Of a DNA stretch of 14,785 nucleotides, positions 7,109 through 14,243 are shown piece after piece. The stretch is from a bacterium (GTDB lineage: Bacteria; SZUA-79; Acidulodesulfobacterales; Acidulodesulfobacteraceae). Every line of letters begins with the position of its first letter. Position 1 is the first letter of the stretch. The position numbers and the translations under genes were made by a program. Location of the stretch: positions 1 to 14,785 of the forward strand of contig JAJZYC010000019.1 of NCBI GenBank assembly GCA_021806125.1, read 5' to 3'. Below the pieces are notes generated by a model. The model searched no databases, was not told the DNA's origin, and was given only the letters and a program-made list of their open reading frames with translations.

Positions 7109-7127
7109 TTTATAACATCGTTATAAA
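7109..7127. promoter_or_regulatory. Candidate operator: 8-3-8 palindrome downstream of a promoter
   Basis: TTTATAAC-ATC-GTTATAAA is a perfect inverted repeat placed about +10 to +28 relative to the predicted start, between the -10 box and the Shine-Dalgarno AGGAGG (7131-7136). The position suits a dimeric repressor; as RNA it would form only a weak AU-rich hairpin. The sequence is AT-rich, so chance is possible. Confidence 0.35.
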
Positions 7128-7145
7128 AAAAGGAGGAAAATTAAA

Positions 7146-7406
7146 ATGAATCAATTAGCCGAACAAACAGACAAGCACGAATTTGTCTCTGGTCTTATTC
7201 ACGACAGGAGCTACAAGGATTTAAAACACGAGTTAATTTCCGACATTTTAAACGACAAGGCGCTCAGGGAAAAGATGGTTAAAACCCTTATAAGCCATCT
7301 TGTCATTTGCAACAAATGCGGAGAGATAATCGTAAAAGAGAAAACAAAAATATCCGACCACGATAATAAACATTACTGCTTTGCCTGCTATTACGGAAAA
7401 GCCTGA
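7146..7406 (+). CDS. Small protein with a two-CxxC zinc-ribbon-like C-terminus
   Basis: An 86-residue protein of unrecognised family. Residues 1-50 are charged and mostly helical in character (DRSYKDLKHELISDILNDK). Residues 51-86 hold CNKCGEIIV and HYCFACYYG, a pair of CxxC motifs about 20 residues apart, typical of a zinc ribbon. The start is firm: AGGAGG at 7131-7136 with 9-base spacing, and an extended -10 promoter of its own. It has a possible operator in the leader. No partner gene is near; the aldehyde dehydrogenase downstream has its own promoter. A DNA-, RNA- or protein-binding role is possible; none can be assigned. Confidence 0.75.
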   Translation: MNQLAEQTDKHEFVSGLIHDRSYKDLKHELISDILNDKALREKMVKTLISHLVICNKCGEIIVKEKTKISDHDNKHYCFACYYGKA

Positions 7407-7470
7407 TTTATATCCGTTTTAAGGCTATAGGCGGAGATAAGCGGGCGGTAAGCGGTGCAGGTTCCGGCGG

Positions 7471-7500
7471 TTGACAGTTTAGCTACTTTTGGATTATAAT
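7471..7500 (+). promoter_or_regulatory. Consensus sigma-70 promoter of the aldehyde dehydrogenase gene
   Basis: TTGACA at 7471-7476 and TATAAT at 7495-7500, both perfect hexamers with an 18-base spacer. It is the only promoter in the window with both consensus elements. Expected start near 7507, followed by an AT-rich near-palindrome (ATTTAA 7504-7509, TTAAAT 7515-7520) over the start region that could be an operator. Confidence 0.75.
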
Positions 7501-7536
7501 TAAATTTAACTTAATTAAATCCTAAAGGGAAGGTCT

Positions 7537-8955
7537 ATGCCTAAACAATATCCTCTGTACATAAACGGCAAATGGGTCGAAAAAGAAAAAACATATGAAG
7601 TAGTCAATCCTTATAACGGCGAAATCGTAGCTATTTTAAGCAAACCTGACCTGTCCGACGTCGAAGCGGCGGTAATTTCCGCCGAAAAAGGCTTTCATAA
7701 GATGAGAAGCCTTCATACATACGAAAGATTCGAGATATTGGAAAAAACCGGAGATATTTTAATGCGCAACGCAAAAGAAATTGCGCATTACATCTCCCTT
7801 GAAGTCGGAAAAGCCTATAAATACTCTCTTATAGAAACGCAGAGGGTAGTCAACATATTTAAGTACGCCGCCGAAGAAGCCAAAAGAATCCACGGCGAAA
7901 CGGTGCCTATGGATGTAGTCAAGGGATTTGAAAACAGGCTTTCTTTTTATTTGAGGGTTCCCGTAGGCATTATTGCCGCTATTACGCCTTTTAATTTTCC
8001 GGTTAATCTTCCCGCACATAAAATAGCTCCCGCTATCGCGGCGGGAAACAGCGTCGTGTTCAAGCCGTCCATAAACGGTTCCGTTACCGCATATTTTCTA
8101 GTTCAGGCTATGCTCGAAGCCGGCCTGCCCGAAGATGCCGTAAATCTGCTTTACGGCGACAAAGATACCGGAGAAGCCATAGTCGCTAACGAAAAAATCC
8201 GCATGATAAGTTTTACCGGAAGCCCTAAAGTCGGCAGGGAAATAATGGCTAAAGGCGGGCTCAAGAAATATACTATGGAACTCGGAAGCAATTCCGCCCT
8301 TATCGTCGATAAAACCGCAAATATTTTGGAAGCCGCAAGAAAAGCCGTAGTAGGCGCTTTTTACAATTCCGGACAGGTATGTATTTCATTGCAGAGGATT
8401 TACGTGCATCAGGATATCGAACGGGAGTTTTTAGAGCATTTTATTAAAGAAACCAAAAAGTTAAAAATCGGCGACCCGCTCGACGAATCGACCGACATCG
8501 GCCCCGTCATCAGTTCCGAATCCAAGCAGAGAATTATCGGCTGGGTCGAAGAAGCTGTCAAAGAAGGCGCAAAAATAGAGCTGGGCGGCGATTTTAACGG
8601 AAACATAATGAACCCCACTATATTTTCCGGCGTTACCGAAAAGATGAAAATATCGTGCCTTGAAGTTTTTGCCCCCATAGTTTCTACCGTTCCTTTTAAA
8701 GATATGCAGGATGCCGTCAGGATGGTGAACGATTCTATTTACGGCCTTCAGGCGGGCATATATACCAACGACCTTAAAAACGCCCTGTATTTCGTCAAGC
8801 ACGTAGATACCGGCGGCGTTTTAATAAACGACATTCCTACCGCGAGAGCCGACCACCAGCCTTACGGCGGCGTAAAAGAATCAGGCATAGGAAGGGAAGG
8901 CGTAAAATACGCCCTCGAGGAAATGACCGAGCTTAAATTCATCAGTTTTTCCTGA
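7537..8955 (+). CDS. NAD(P)+-dependent aldehyde dehydrogenase
   Basis: A 472-residue member of the aldehyde dehydrogenase superfamily, full length, soluble. It oxidises an aldehyde to an acid with NAD(P)+. The key residues are all there: Asn153 in ITPFNFP, Lys176 in VVFKPS for cofactor binding, FTGSPKVG (226-233) of the Rossmann fold, Glu248 in MELGSNSA, the catalytic Cys282 in SGQVCISLQR, Glu376 in CLEVFAPIV, and PYGGVKESGIGREG near the C-terminus. The pattern resembles the lactaldehyde, succinate-semialdehyde or non-phosphorylating glyceraldehyde-3-phosphate group; the substrate cannot be fixed from sequence. The ATG at 7537 follows a purine-rich AAGGGAAGG. Its strong consensus promoter suggests high or tightly repressed expression. 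It appears monocistronic. Confidence 0.93.
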   Translation: MPKQYPLYINGKWVEKEKTYEVVNPYNGEIVAILSKPDLSDVEAAVISAEKGFHKMRSLHTYERFEILEKTGDILMRNAKEIAHYISLEVGKAYKYSLIETQRVVNIFKYAAEEAKRIHGETVPMDVVKGFENRLSFYLRVPVGIIAAITPFNFPVNLPAHKIAPAIAAGNSVVFKPSINGSVTAYFLVQAMLEAGLPEDAVNLLYGDKDTGEAIVANEKIRMISFTGSPKVGREIMAKGGLKKYTMELGSNSALIVDKTANILEAARKAVVGAFYNSGQVCISLQRIYVHQDIEREFLEHFIKETKKLKIGDPLDESTDIGPVISSESKQRIIGWVEEAVKEGAKIELGGDFNGNIMNPTIFSGVTEKMKISCLEVFAPIVSTVPFKDMQDAVRMVNDSIYGLQAGIYTNDLKNALYFVKHVDTGGVLINDIPTARADHQPYGGVKESGIGREGVKYALEEMTELKFISFS

Positions 8956-9002
8956 TGCGCCTATGATACCGGATAGAAATTACAGAAAAGACGTATAAAA
9001 TA

Positions 9003-9031
9003 TTGCATTATTTTCTGATTTCTGATATTAT
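9003..9031 (+). promoter_or_regulatory. Promoter of the toxin-antitoxin pair
   Basis: TTGCAT (9003-9008) and TATTAT (9026-9031) with a 17-base spacer, the second preceded by TGA as an extended -10. It overlaps what would be the first codons of the longest antitoxin frame, so translation must begin further down. TTTCTGA occurs twice (9012-9018 and 9019-9025 is a near copy, TTTCTGA/TTTCTGA with one base shared context), which may serve autoregulation. Confidence 0.5.
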
Positions 9032-9068
9032 GAAATCATACTTTTATCGGAGGTTGAAAATAAATAAA

Positions 9069-9341
9069 ATGCAGAAGTCTATATTTACGGCAGAGATAAA
9101 ATCCAGAGGCCAGCTTACTATACCTAAAAAACTAAGGGAAACAGGAAATCTTGAGGAAGGGCAGGTCGTTTCCATTATACCATTGGGCGATGCCATTATT
9201 GTCACTCCAAAAAGACTTGAATTAGACGAAGCAAGAAGAGAAATAAAAAAAATTATAAAAAAGTCTGGGTTTTCGACTGAAGAATTATTGAAAGGCATAG
9301 ACGAAGAAAGAGAGAAACTTTATAAAGAATTATACCGATAA
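9069..9341 (+). CDS. AbrB/SpoVT-type antitoxin
   Basis: A 90-residue protein from the ATG at 9069. Residues 5-50 are a swapped-hairpin AbrB DNA-binding domain: AEIKSRGQLTIPKKLRE, then GQVVSIIPLGDAIIVTPKR. The charged helical tail (51-90) would wrap the partner toxin. The frame is open back to base 3 of the promoter at 9003, but that upstream stretch is the promoter itself and encodes no family sequence; the ATG at 9069 gives the family start. The Shine-Dalgarno GGAGG (9049-9053) is 15 bases away, a little far; a TTG at 9054 is too close to it. It ends 3 bases before the toxin gene. Family members repress their own promoter together with the toxin. Confidence 0.8.
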   Translation: MQKSIFTAEIKSRGQLTIPKKLRETGNLEEGQVVSIIPLGDAIIVTPKRLELDEARREIKKIIKKSGFSTEELLKGIDEEREKLYKELYR

Positions 9342-9344
9342 AAT

Positions 9345-9779
9345 ATGAGAGTTTTTCTCGATTCCAATGTTATATTATCCGGACTCATATCCGATAAAGG
9401 CGCGCCAAGGATAATATTAGACTTATTAAGTCTGAAACTGCCTTCGATTACCGGATTAACCGGCGAATATAATCTCATAGAAATAGAAAGAAATCTGAAA
9501 AAGAAACTGCCTTCGGCTATTCCGGCATACAAAAAATATCTGCCCGAAATCAATTTAGAAATTATTAAACTGCCTTCAAAAACGGAAGTTGAAAGATATT
9601 CGGGTCGTATTGCCGATAAAGACGTTCCGGTTCTGGTTTCGGCGATAAACGGAAAATCCGATTATTTAATTACCGGCGACATAAAAGATTTTAAAAAACT
9701 TAAAACTTCGCCGGAATACCGGTTTAAAATAGTAAATCCTGCCGAATTTATTTCCGAAGTAATCAATAAAATTTTATAA
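9345..9779 (+). CDS. PIN-domain toxin (VapC-like ribonuclease)
   Basis: A 144-residue PIN-domain protein of the type annotated as putative toxin component, PIN family. MRVFLDSNVILSGL opens the fold with Asp6; acidic residues follow at Glu46 or Glu48 (YNLIEIERN), Asp91/Asp93 (ADKDVPVLVSA) and Asp112 (LITGDIKDF), so the metal site for RNA cleavage looks complete. It follows the AbrB-type antitoxin by 3 bases, the usual gene order, and is surely cotranscribed. The probable role is translation inhibition by RNA cleavage when freed from the antitoxin. Codon use matches its neighbours, so no recent transfer is visible. Confidence 0.85.
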   Translation: MRVFLDSNVILSGLISDKGAPRIILDLLSLKLPSITGLTGEYNLIEIERNLKKKLPSAIPAYKKYLPEINLEIIKLPSKTEVERYSGRIADKDVPVLVSAINGKSDYLITGDIKDFKKLKTSPEYRFKIVNPAEFISEVINKIL

Positions 9780-9821
9780 TACTTCTTTTTTGAATATAAA
9801 ACAGCGGAATATCTTTTGTCA

Positions 9822-9849
9822 AGAAAAATAACCGGAAATTAAAGGTTAT
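9822..9849 (-). terminator. Weak intrinsic terminator after the TPR protein gene
   Basis: On the minus strand ATAACC (9849-9844) pairs with GGTTAT (9833-9828) across a 10-base loop, followed directly by TTTTTCTT. The stem is short and AT-rich, so it is a plausible but weak terminator, 17 bases past the stop codon of the gene. Confidence 0.35.
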
Positions 9850-9865
9850 GGCCGCCGTTTCTGTG

Positions 9866-10840
9866 CTATTTAACGTTTAAATCGAAAGCCTTTTTGAAAA
9901 ATATTTCAGCCTCGGCGGATTTTCCAGAATTTTTCAGGCATCTGGCATATTCGTAGTAATATCTGGGATTGCCCGGATTATAATTTATCGCGCGTTTGAA
10001 ATACCTTAGCGCTTTCTCGTAAAACCCCGCTATTTTTTCTTTCATTTCGCCGCCGTAAACGTATAGATAAGTATTTTCGCCGGAATTATCCGCTTTGCGG
10101 AACATAGTTTTGTTTTTTCCGCCGTTTCTTTCTTCGCCGTAAACGCAATCGGCAAGCTCGTCCGTTATAAACAGTCCGTTCATAAAAAATATTTCGTCTT
10201 TAGTATAATATCCTTCTATTTTTTCCCTCCATCCGGACAGTATTACAAAGAACTTGTCGTAAGTTTTATTAAAAAGGTTTTCGTCGAAACCAGCCGCTAT
10301 TCTTTCCAGCCTTTCTTTCCTGAATTCCGCAAACGGGTCTTCTTCGCCGCCGCTTTCGTACCCGTCGGCTAATTTCTTTTCCTTTTCCCCGTTCAGCGAT
10401 AAAAAGGGTATTTCCCTGCAGTAAATAAGAAGATTGTAAAAAAAAGCCAGAGCGCCCGCTTCCCTGATTTCGTATAAAAATTTGCACAGGTCGGATAGAT
10501 AAGGACATAGGTAATTCCTGCCGTTAAGCCTCGGCGCGGATTTCCACAGCTCTTCGTAAGTTTCTACCAGGGCGGGAATATATTTCCTGTCGTATCCGGC
10601 AAGTTTCTTTAAAGCGGAAATTACGGTTTGATAATAACTGCAGAGGAGTTCTTCGAAAATTATGCCGTTTTCCGTCCCGCCGGTTAATTTATCAGATTCC
10701 CCTGATTCCGCAGATTTTCCGGTTTCAAGCCTGCATTGTTCGAGATAAGCAGCGAAAGCCATCCTGAACATTTCTACATGCGTTGCGAGCAGTTCGTATT
10801 TTTTAGATTCCGAATTATTATTCCGATTGTTCGTTCCCAT
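9866..10840 (-). CDS. Hypothetical protein with C-terminal TPR repeat
   Basis: A 324-residue protein I do not recognise over most of its length. The last 60 residues hold a tetratricopeptide-type helical pair (YEKALRYFKRAINYNPGNPR, then YYYEYARCLKNSGKSAEAEI), so it probably binds a protein partner. The middle (residues about 70-210) is helical with many aromatic residues. It has no signal peptide or membrane segment. A GTG at 10858 is in frame, but the Shine-Dalgarno GGAAGG lies inside that extension, about 10 bases before the ATG at 10840, which I therefore choose. It lies 92 bases downstream of the HNH-like gene on the same strand and may share its transcript. A chaperone, adaptor or immunity role is conceivable but unsupported. 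Confidence 0.7.
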   Translation of the reverse strand: MGTNNRNNNSESKKYELLATHVEMFRMAFAAYLEQCRLETGKSAESGESDKLTGGTENGIIFEELLCSYYQTVISALKKLAGYDRKYIPALVETYEELWKSAPRLNGRNYLCPYLSDLCKFLYEIREAGALAFFYNLLIYCREIPFLSLNGEKEKKLADGYESGGEEDPFAEFRKERLERIAAGFDENLFNKTYDKFFVILSGWREKIEGYYTKDEIFFMNGLFITDELADCVYGEERNGGKNKTMFRKADNSGENTYLYVYGGEMKEKIAGFYEKALRYFKRAINYNPGNPRYYYEYARCLKNSGKSAEAEIFFKKAFDLNVK

Positions 10841-10932
10841 AATTTTTAAGCCTTCCACCGTGATATGTTATGTAATTAATGACGCGTTATTTTTATTTAA
10901 CCTTATTTAAATTTAATGGACGTTAGGTTATA

Positions 10933-12267
10933 TTATATGCCAGTCGCCAATTCTTTGACGATATTAATCAATGCCGTTTTAGCGATGTTCTTTTCCGTTT
11001 CGCCGTCCGTTTTTGCGGCAAGCAGTCTAAGTTCCTCCCCCGTTTTGCCGTCTATAAACAGCAGTCTTAAATTTTCGCCCGTATCCGTCATCATAGCAAG
11101 TCTCATCGCGGAATTTGCTTCCACGTCCAGTTTGATATCGTTAAGCATTATTTTGTCGTTTAGAGCCAGATTGCTAATAGTTTCTAAAAGCCGGACATAA
11201 GTTTTTTCTTTGGTTATGTTTTCGGATTTAACGGTATTTCCGGCTTCCGAATTAAAATAGCGCTCCCTGTAATAGCCGGTATTCTTATCTATCAGGATTT
11301 TATAAGAATCGGCGAGCCTGTGAGCGTCTTCGCCTATAGCGATAAGATTGCGGACGTTTTCTTTGCCGTCGTCCTGAAGCTGGTTTATATGGTGGACTTC
11401 TATCCTCTCCAGAATTTCGTCCCTTTCGTTTCTTTTTAAGCCGCTTAAAAACTGCATATCCCTTGTCTTTACGTAATTCATAATCTTCTGCCAGTTGTGG
11501 ATGGATTCGATTTCTAAAATTTTTTTATCGTTCACTGTTACTTTGATATTTCTAAAGCCGTCCGTAGTATCTTTATATTCCTTGAGTATGCCAAGTTCCG
11601 GCCGCTTATCGGTATCGGAAAATATATCCGAATGTTTTTTGTCGAACTTGAATTTATAGGAAGACGGGATTTCGCTGATAGAGTATTTTACCTCTTTTAT
11701 GCCGCCGCCGGACGCCTCCCCGGTTTCAATATTTATAACTCCGGGCGCGGTATTTTTTGCGTCTATTGCTATCGGTAACCGCTTAAGGTCGAAATAATTG
11801 TCCAGCGTAAATTTCGATAATTTATAATCTTCGTTGAATTTTTCGTCGTATTTTGCATAATTTCCTGCATATTTCGCCGAATTAATTTTATTGAATTTTT
11901 CCGAGGACATAATAATATTTTTTACCGTTATATTTCTGCCGTATGGCGTCATAGAATTAAAAGACGCCCCCTGAACTTCTACGAAATTATTTTTTATAAA
12001 TAAATCGTTAAAATTGTTTTTAACGTCTTTATCTATAAAGCCGTATGTATTCAATAAGAAATTTTCGTCGTTTTTTATAATAAAACCGGAATTTAAAAGC
12101 GCTTTTATCTCTCTTTCGCCTGAGGAAATGCTACGGGATTTAATCGGCTCCAAACCGGAGTTTCGTTTATCTTCGCGTTTATCTTCGGATGTTTTAACGC
12201 TTAAGCCGCGGCCGCCGGTATTTTTTCCCGCCGGCAAACCTTCGCCGCTCCATATGTTTATTTCCAT
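10933..12267 (-). CDS. Hypothetical protein with internal HNH-nuclease-like motif
   Basis: A 444-residue soluble protein of no family I recognise. Residues 288-318 read RIEVHHINQLQDDGKENVRN and continue to an AH pair, matching the HNH pattern xHHI...G...NLI...H: His292, His293, Asn307 and His316. There are no zinc-knuckle cysteines; the protein seems to have a single cysteine-free HNH core. The N-terminus (1-50) is glycine-, serine- and charge-rich and likely disordered. About 125 residues follow the motif, ending in a hydrophobic helix (TALINIVKELATGI); toxin HNH domains are usually at the very C-terminus, so the architecture is unusual. The ATG at 12267 has the Shine-Dalgarno GGGAG at good spacing. 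The TPR protein gene follows. A nuclease or toxin role is an inference from the motif only. Confidence 0.7.
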   Translation of the reverse strand: MEINIWSGEGLPAGKNTGGRGLSVKTSEDKREDKRNSGLEPIKSRSISSGEREIKALLNSGFIIKNDENFLLNTYGFIDKDVKNNFNDLFIKNNFVEVQGASFNSMTPYGRNITVKNIIMSSEKFNKINSAKYAGNYAKYDEKFNEDYKLSKFTLDNYFDLKRLPIAIDAKNTAPGVINIETGEASGGGIKEVKYSISEIPSSYKFKFDKKHSDIFSDTDKRPELGILKEYKDTTDGFRNIKVTVNDKKILEIESIHNWQKIMNYVKTRDMQFLSGLKRNERDEILERIEVHHINQLQDDGKENVRNLIAIGEDAHRLADSYKILIDKNTGYYRERYFNSEAGNTVKSENITKEKTYVRLLETISNLALNDKIMLNDIKLDVEANSAMRLAMMTDTGENLRLLFIDGKTGEELRLLAAKTDGETEKNIAKTALINIVKELATGI

Positions 12268-12354
12268 TTAATCCGCTCCCTTTTGCCTTTTCTATTCATT
12301 TTTAATATGTATAATAATATATCAAACGAATGTTGCGGCATTATGACGATAATG

Positions 12355-12420
12355 TTTCGTTTTCGTTAAATTTTCGTTAAAAATATGTTAAAAAAAAGTC
12401 TTAGATATGATAAGATATGA
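12355..12420. promoter_or_regulatory. Phased direct repeats in the divergent promoter region upstream of cysS
   Basis: TTTCGTTAAA occurs at 12361-12370 and 12372-12381, an 11-base period made of a 7-base core TTTCGTT and AT-rich spacers; a further TTTCGTT is at 12355-12361. AGATATGA occurs at 12403-12410 and 12413-12420, a 10-base period, overlapping a possible -10 TATGAT (12406-12411). Eleven-base tandem sites are the form bound by PhoB/OmpR-family regulators. Which gene is controlled, cysS or the HNH-like gene, is not clear. Confidence 0.35.
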
Positions 12421-12484
12421 AGTCACGGCATATATATATTAAAATTATTAAAAATTAATAAATCAGAACCGGCAGATTCCGAAT

Positions 12485-13999
12485 ATGGACAGAAATATAT
12501 ATATATATAATACGCTTTCACTCTCGAAGGAGCTTTTCAAGCCTATAAACGAGGACAGGGTTTTAATGTACGTATGCGGAATAACCGCATACGACCTGTC
12601 GCATATCGGCCATGCAAGAGCTTATATTACTTTCGATATAATCTACCGTTATTTAACGCGGCTCGGTTATAACGTCGTTTACGTCAGAAATTTTACCGAT
12701 ATAGACGATAAAATCATAAAAAAAGCAAACGATGAAAATTCGACGGTAGAAAAAATCTCCTCGAAATATATAGGCGAATACCATAAAGATATGGACGCCC
12801 TTTATGTTTCAAAGCCGGCTTACGAGCCTAAAGCGACGGAAACTATTCCCGAAATGATAAATTTGGCTTCGGGTTTGATAAAAAAAGGCAATGCTTACGA
12901 GATAAACGGAGACGTTTTTTTCAGAGTCGCTTCTTTTAAAGATTACGGCAAACTTTCCCATAAAAATATAGACGAGCTTATCGCGGGTTCCAGAATACCG
13001 GTAAATGAAGAAAAGGAAAATTTTCTCGATTTTGCCCTCTGGAAAAAATCTAAGGAAGGCGAGCCGTCGTGGGACAGTCCTTGGGGGAAAGGCAGGCCGG
13101 GATGGCATATAGAATGTTCCGCAATGAGCATGAAGTTTCTCGGCGAAAGCATCGATATACACGGAGGAGGCTCAGACCTTATATTTCCCCATCACGAAAA
13201 CGAGATAGCCCAGTCCGAAAGCTATACCGGCAGAAATTTTGTAAATTACTGGATTCATAACGGATTTGTCAACATAAACAGCGAAAAGATGTCGAAATCC
13301 CTTAAAAATTTTATTACTATAAGGGACGTTCTCGATAAATTTCATCCGGAAGCCCTGCGCCTCTTTTTTATGTTTACTCATTACAGGTCTTTCATAGATT
13401 TTTCGTTCGAAGGCGTAGAAAGCGCGAAGCAGAGCCTGCTCAGGCTTTATCAGGCGGTAAATCTTTACGGAGAATTTAAAAAATTAATGGGAGAAAACCG
13501 CATAACCTTAAAAAAAGGCGGCGCTTCCGCAAAGGCGGAAAATATCGAAAATTATACGAACGATTTTTATAATTCGCTCAACGACGATTTTAACACCGCT
13601 AAGGCTGTATCGGTCATATTCGACCTCGTAAGAAAAACAAATAAAATAATTAACGATTCTATGGCGCAAAGTTTTATAAATTCGGAAGATGCGGTATTTT
13701 TAGACTCTGCCGCGGCGTTTATCAAAGAATCGCTTACAGGCATATTCGGGCTTTTAAACGAAGACCCCAAGAGGTTTATCGAGTCCAATTCTGCGGATAT
13801 TGCGGCGGACGGCGGCGGCGAAGTTTTAATAAGCGGGGAAGAGATAAAAAAACTTATAGACGAACGAAACGAATTCAGGAAAAATAAAGACTACGGTTCG
13901 GCGGACGGAATCAGGAAGCTCCTTCTCGAAAAGGGCGTCGTATTGGAAGATACCGGATTCGGAACTACTTATAAATTTACCGGGACGAAACGGCAGTAA
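12485..13999 (+). CDS. cysS: Cysteinyl-tRNA synthetase
   Basis: A 504-residue class I synthetase that charges tRNA-Cys. MYVCGITAYDLSHIGHARAY carries the HIGH motif (40-43) and zinc ligand Cys31; Cys211 (HIECSAMS), His236 and Glu240 (FPHHENEIAQ) complete the zinc site that selects cysteine; KMSKS is at 268-272. The C-terminal part (about 310-504) is the helical DALR-type anticodon region and ends FGTTYKFTG. Length is a little above the common 460-480, through the helical part. Translation starts at the ATG at 12485 with no strong Shine-Dalgarno; the family start agrees. It is transcribed divergently from the HNH-like gene and seems monocistronic, since an inverted-repeat element follows directly. 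Confidence 0.97.
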   Translation: MDRNIYIYNTLSLSKELFKPINEDRVLMYVCGITAYDLSHIGHARAYITFDIIYRYLTRLGYNVVYVRNFTDIDDKIIKKANDENSTVEKISSKYIGEYHKDMDALYVSKPAYEPKATETIPEMINLASGLIKKGNAYEINGDVFFRVASFKDYGKLSHKNIDELIAGSRIPVNEEKENFLDFALWKKSKEGEPSWDSPWGKGRPGWHIECSAMSMKFLGESIDIHGGGSDLIFPHHENEIAQSESYTGRNFVNYWIHNGFVNINSEKMSKSLKNFITIRDVLDKFHPEALRLFFMFTHYRSFIDFSFEGVESAKQSLLRLYQAVNLYGEFKKLMGENRITLKKGGASAKAENIENYTNDFYNSLNDDFNTAKAVSVIFDLVRKTNKIINDSMAQSFINSEDAVFLDSAAAFIKESLTGIFGLLNEDPKRFIESNSADIAADGGGEVLISGEEIKKLIDERNEFRKNKDYGSADGIRKLLLEKGVVLEDTGFGTTYKFTGTKRQ

Positions 14000-14006
14000 T
14001 TAAACG

Positions 14007-14216
14007 GAATTATGCGCTTGACAAAGCAAGATTGGTTCCATCTTTGCCTGCATAAAAGCCGTTGGCTTTTATAAACGCAGACAAAGATATGCTGGACTCC
14101 GTCCGCTAACGCTCGCAATGACAATATGCAGTCATTGCGAGGAGTCGAAGACGACAAAGCAATCTCGCGGTTATTATGATAAATACCCAATCATTGTTTT
14201 ACCAAGTGCATAATTC
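14007..14216. repeat. Second MITE-like element with imperfect terminal inverted repeats
   Basis: Bases 14007-14035 (starting GAATTATGCGCTTG) match the reverse complement of 14187-14216 (starting GAATTATGCACTTG) with four mismatches and one gap. Inside are a hairpin (ATAAAAGCC-GTT-GGCTTTTAT, 14052-14072, extended by 14042-14051 with 14077-14086 at one mismatch and a bulge) and a second one (CTCGCAATGAC 14112-14122 with GTCATTGCGAG 14131-14141). The latter belongs to the same dispersed family as 4356-4431: ATATGCAGTCATTGCGAG is shared exactly, and both end AGCAATCTCG. The element starts 7 bases after the cysS stop and ends 27 before the next gene. It has no coding capacity. The first hairpin may also serve as an mRNA end for cysS, though no U-tract follows. 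Confidence 0.65.
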
Positions 14217-14243
14217 AGTAATAAAACAGGGGTTAAATTAATT

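Noticed and set aside
9003..9068. Longer N-terminus for the AbrB-type antitoxin
   Set aside because: The segment coincides with the -35 and -10 boxes and has no family sequence; a start at 9069 is better.
10841..10858. GTG start for the TPR protein
   Set aside because: The GGAAGG ribosome site lies inside this extension and serves the ATG at 10840.
14042..14086. Intrinsic terminator of cysS
   Set aside because: The stem is good but no U-tract follows, and the hairpin is part of the repeat element; kept only as a possible message end.
13969..14190. Minus-strand open frame of 73 codons after cysS
   Set aside because: It lies in the second repeat element and the cysS end; composition and peptide look non-coding.
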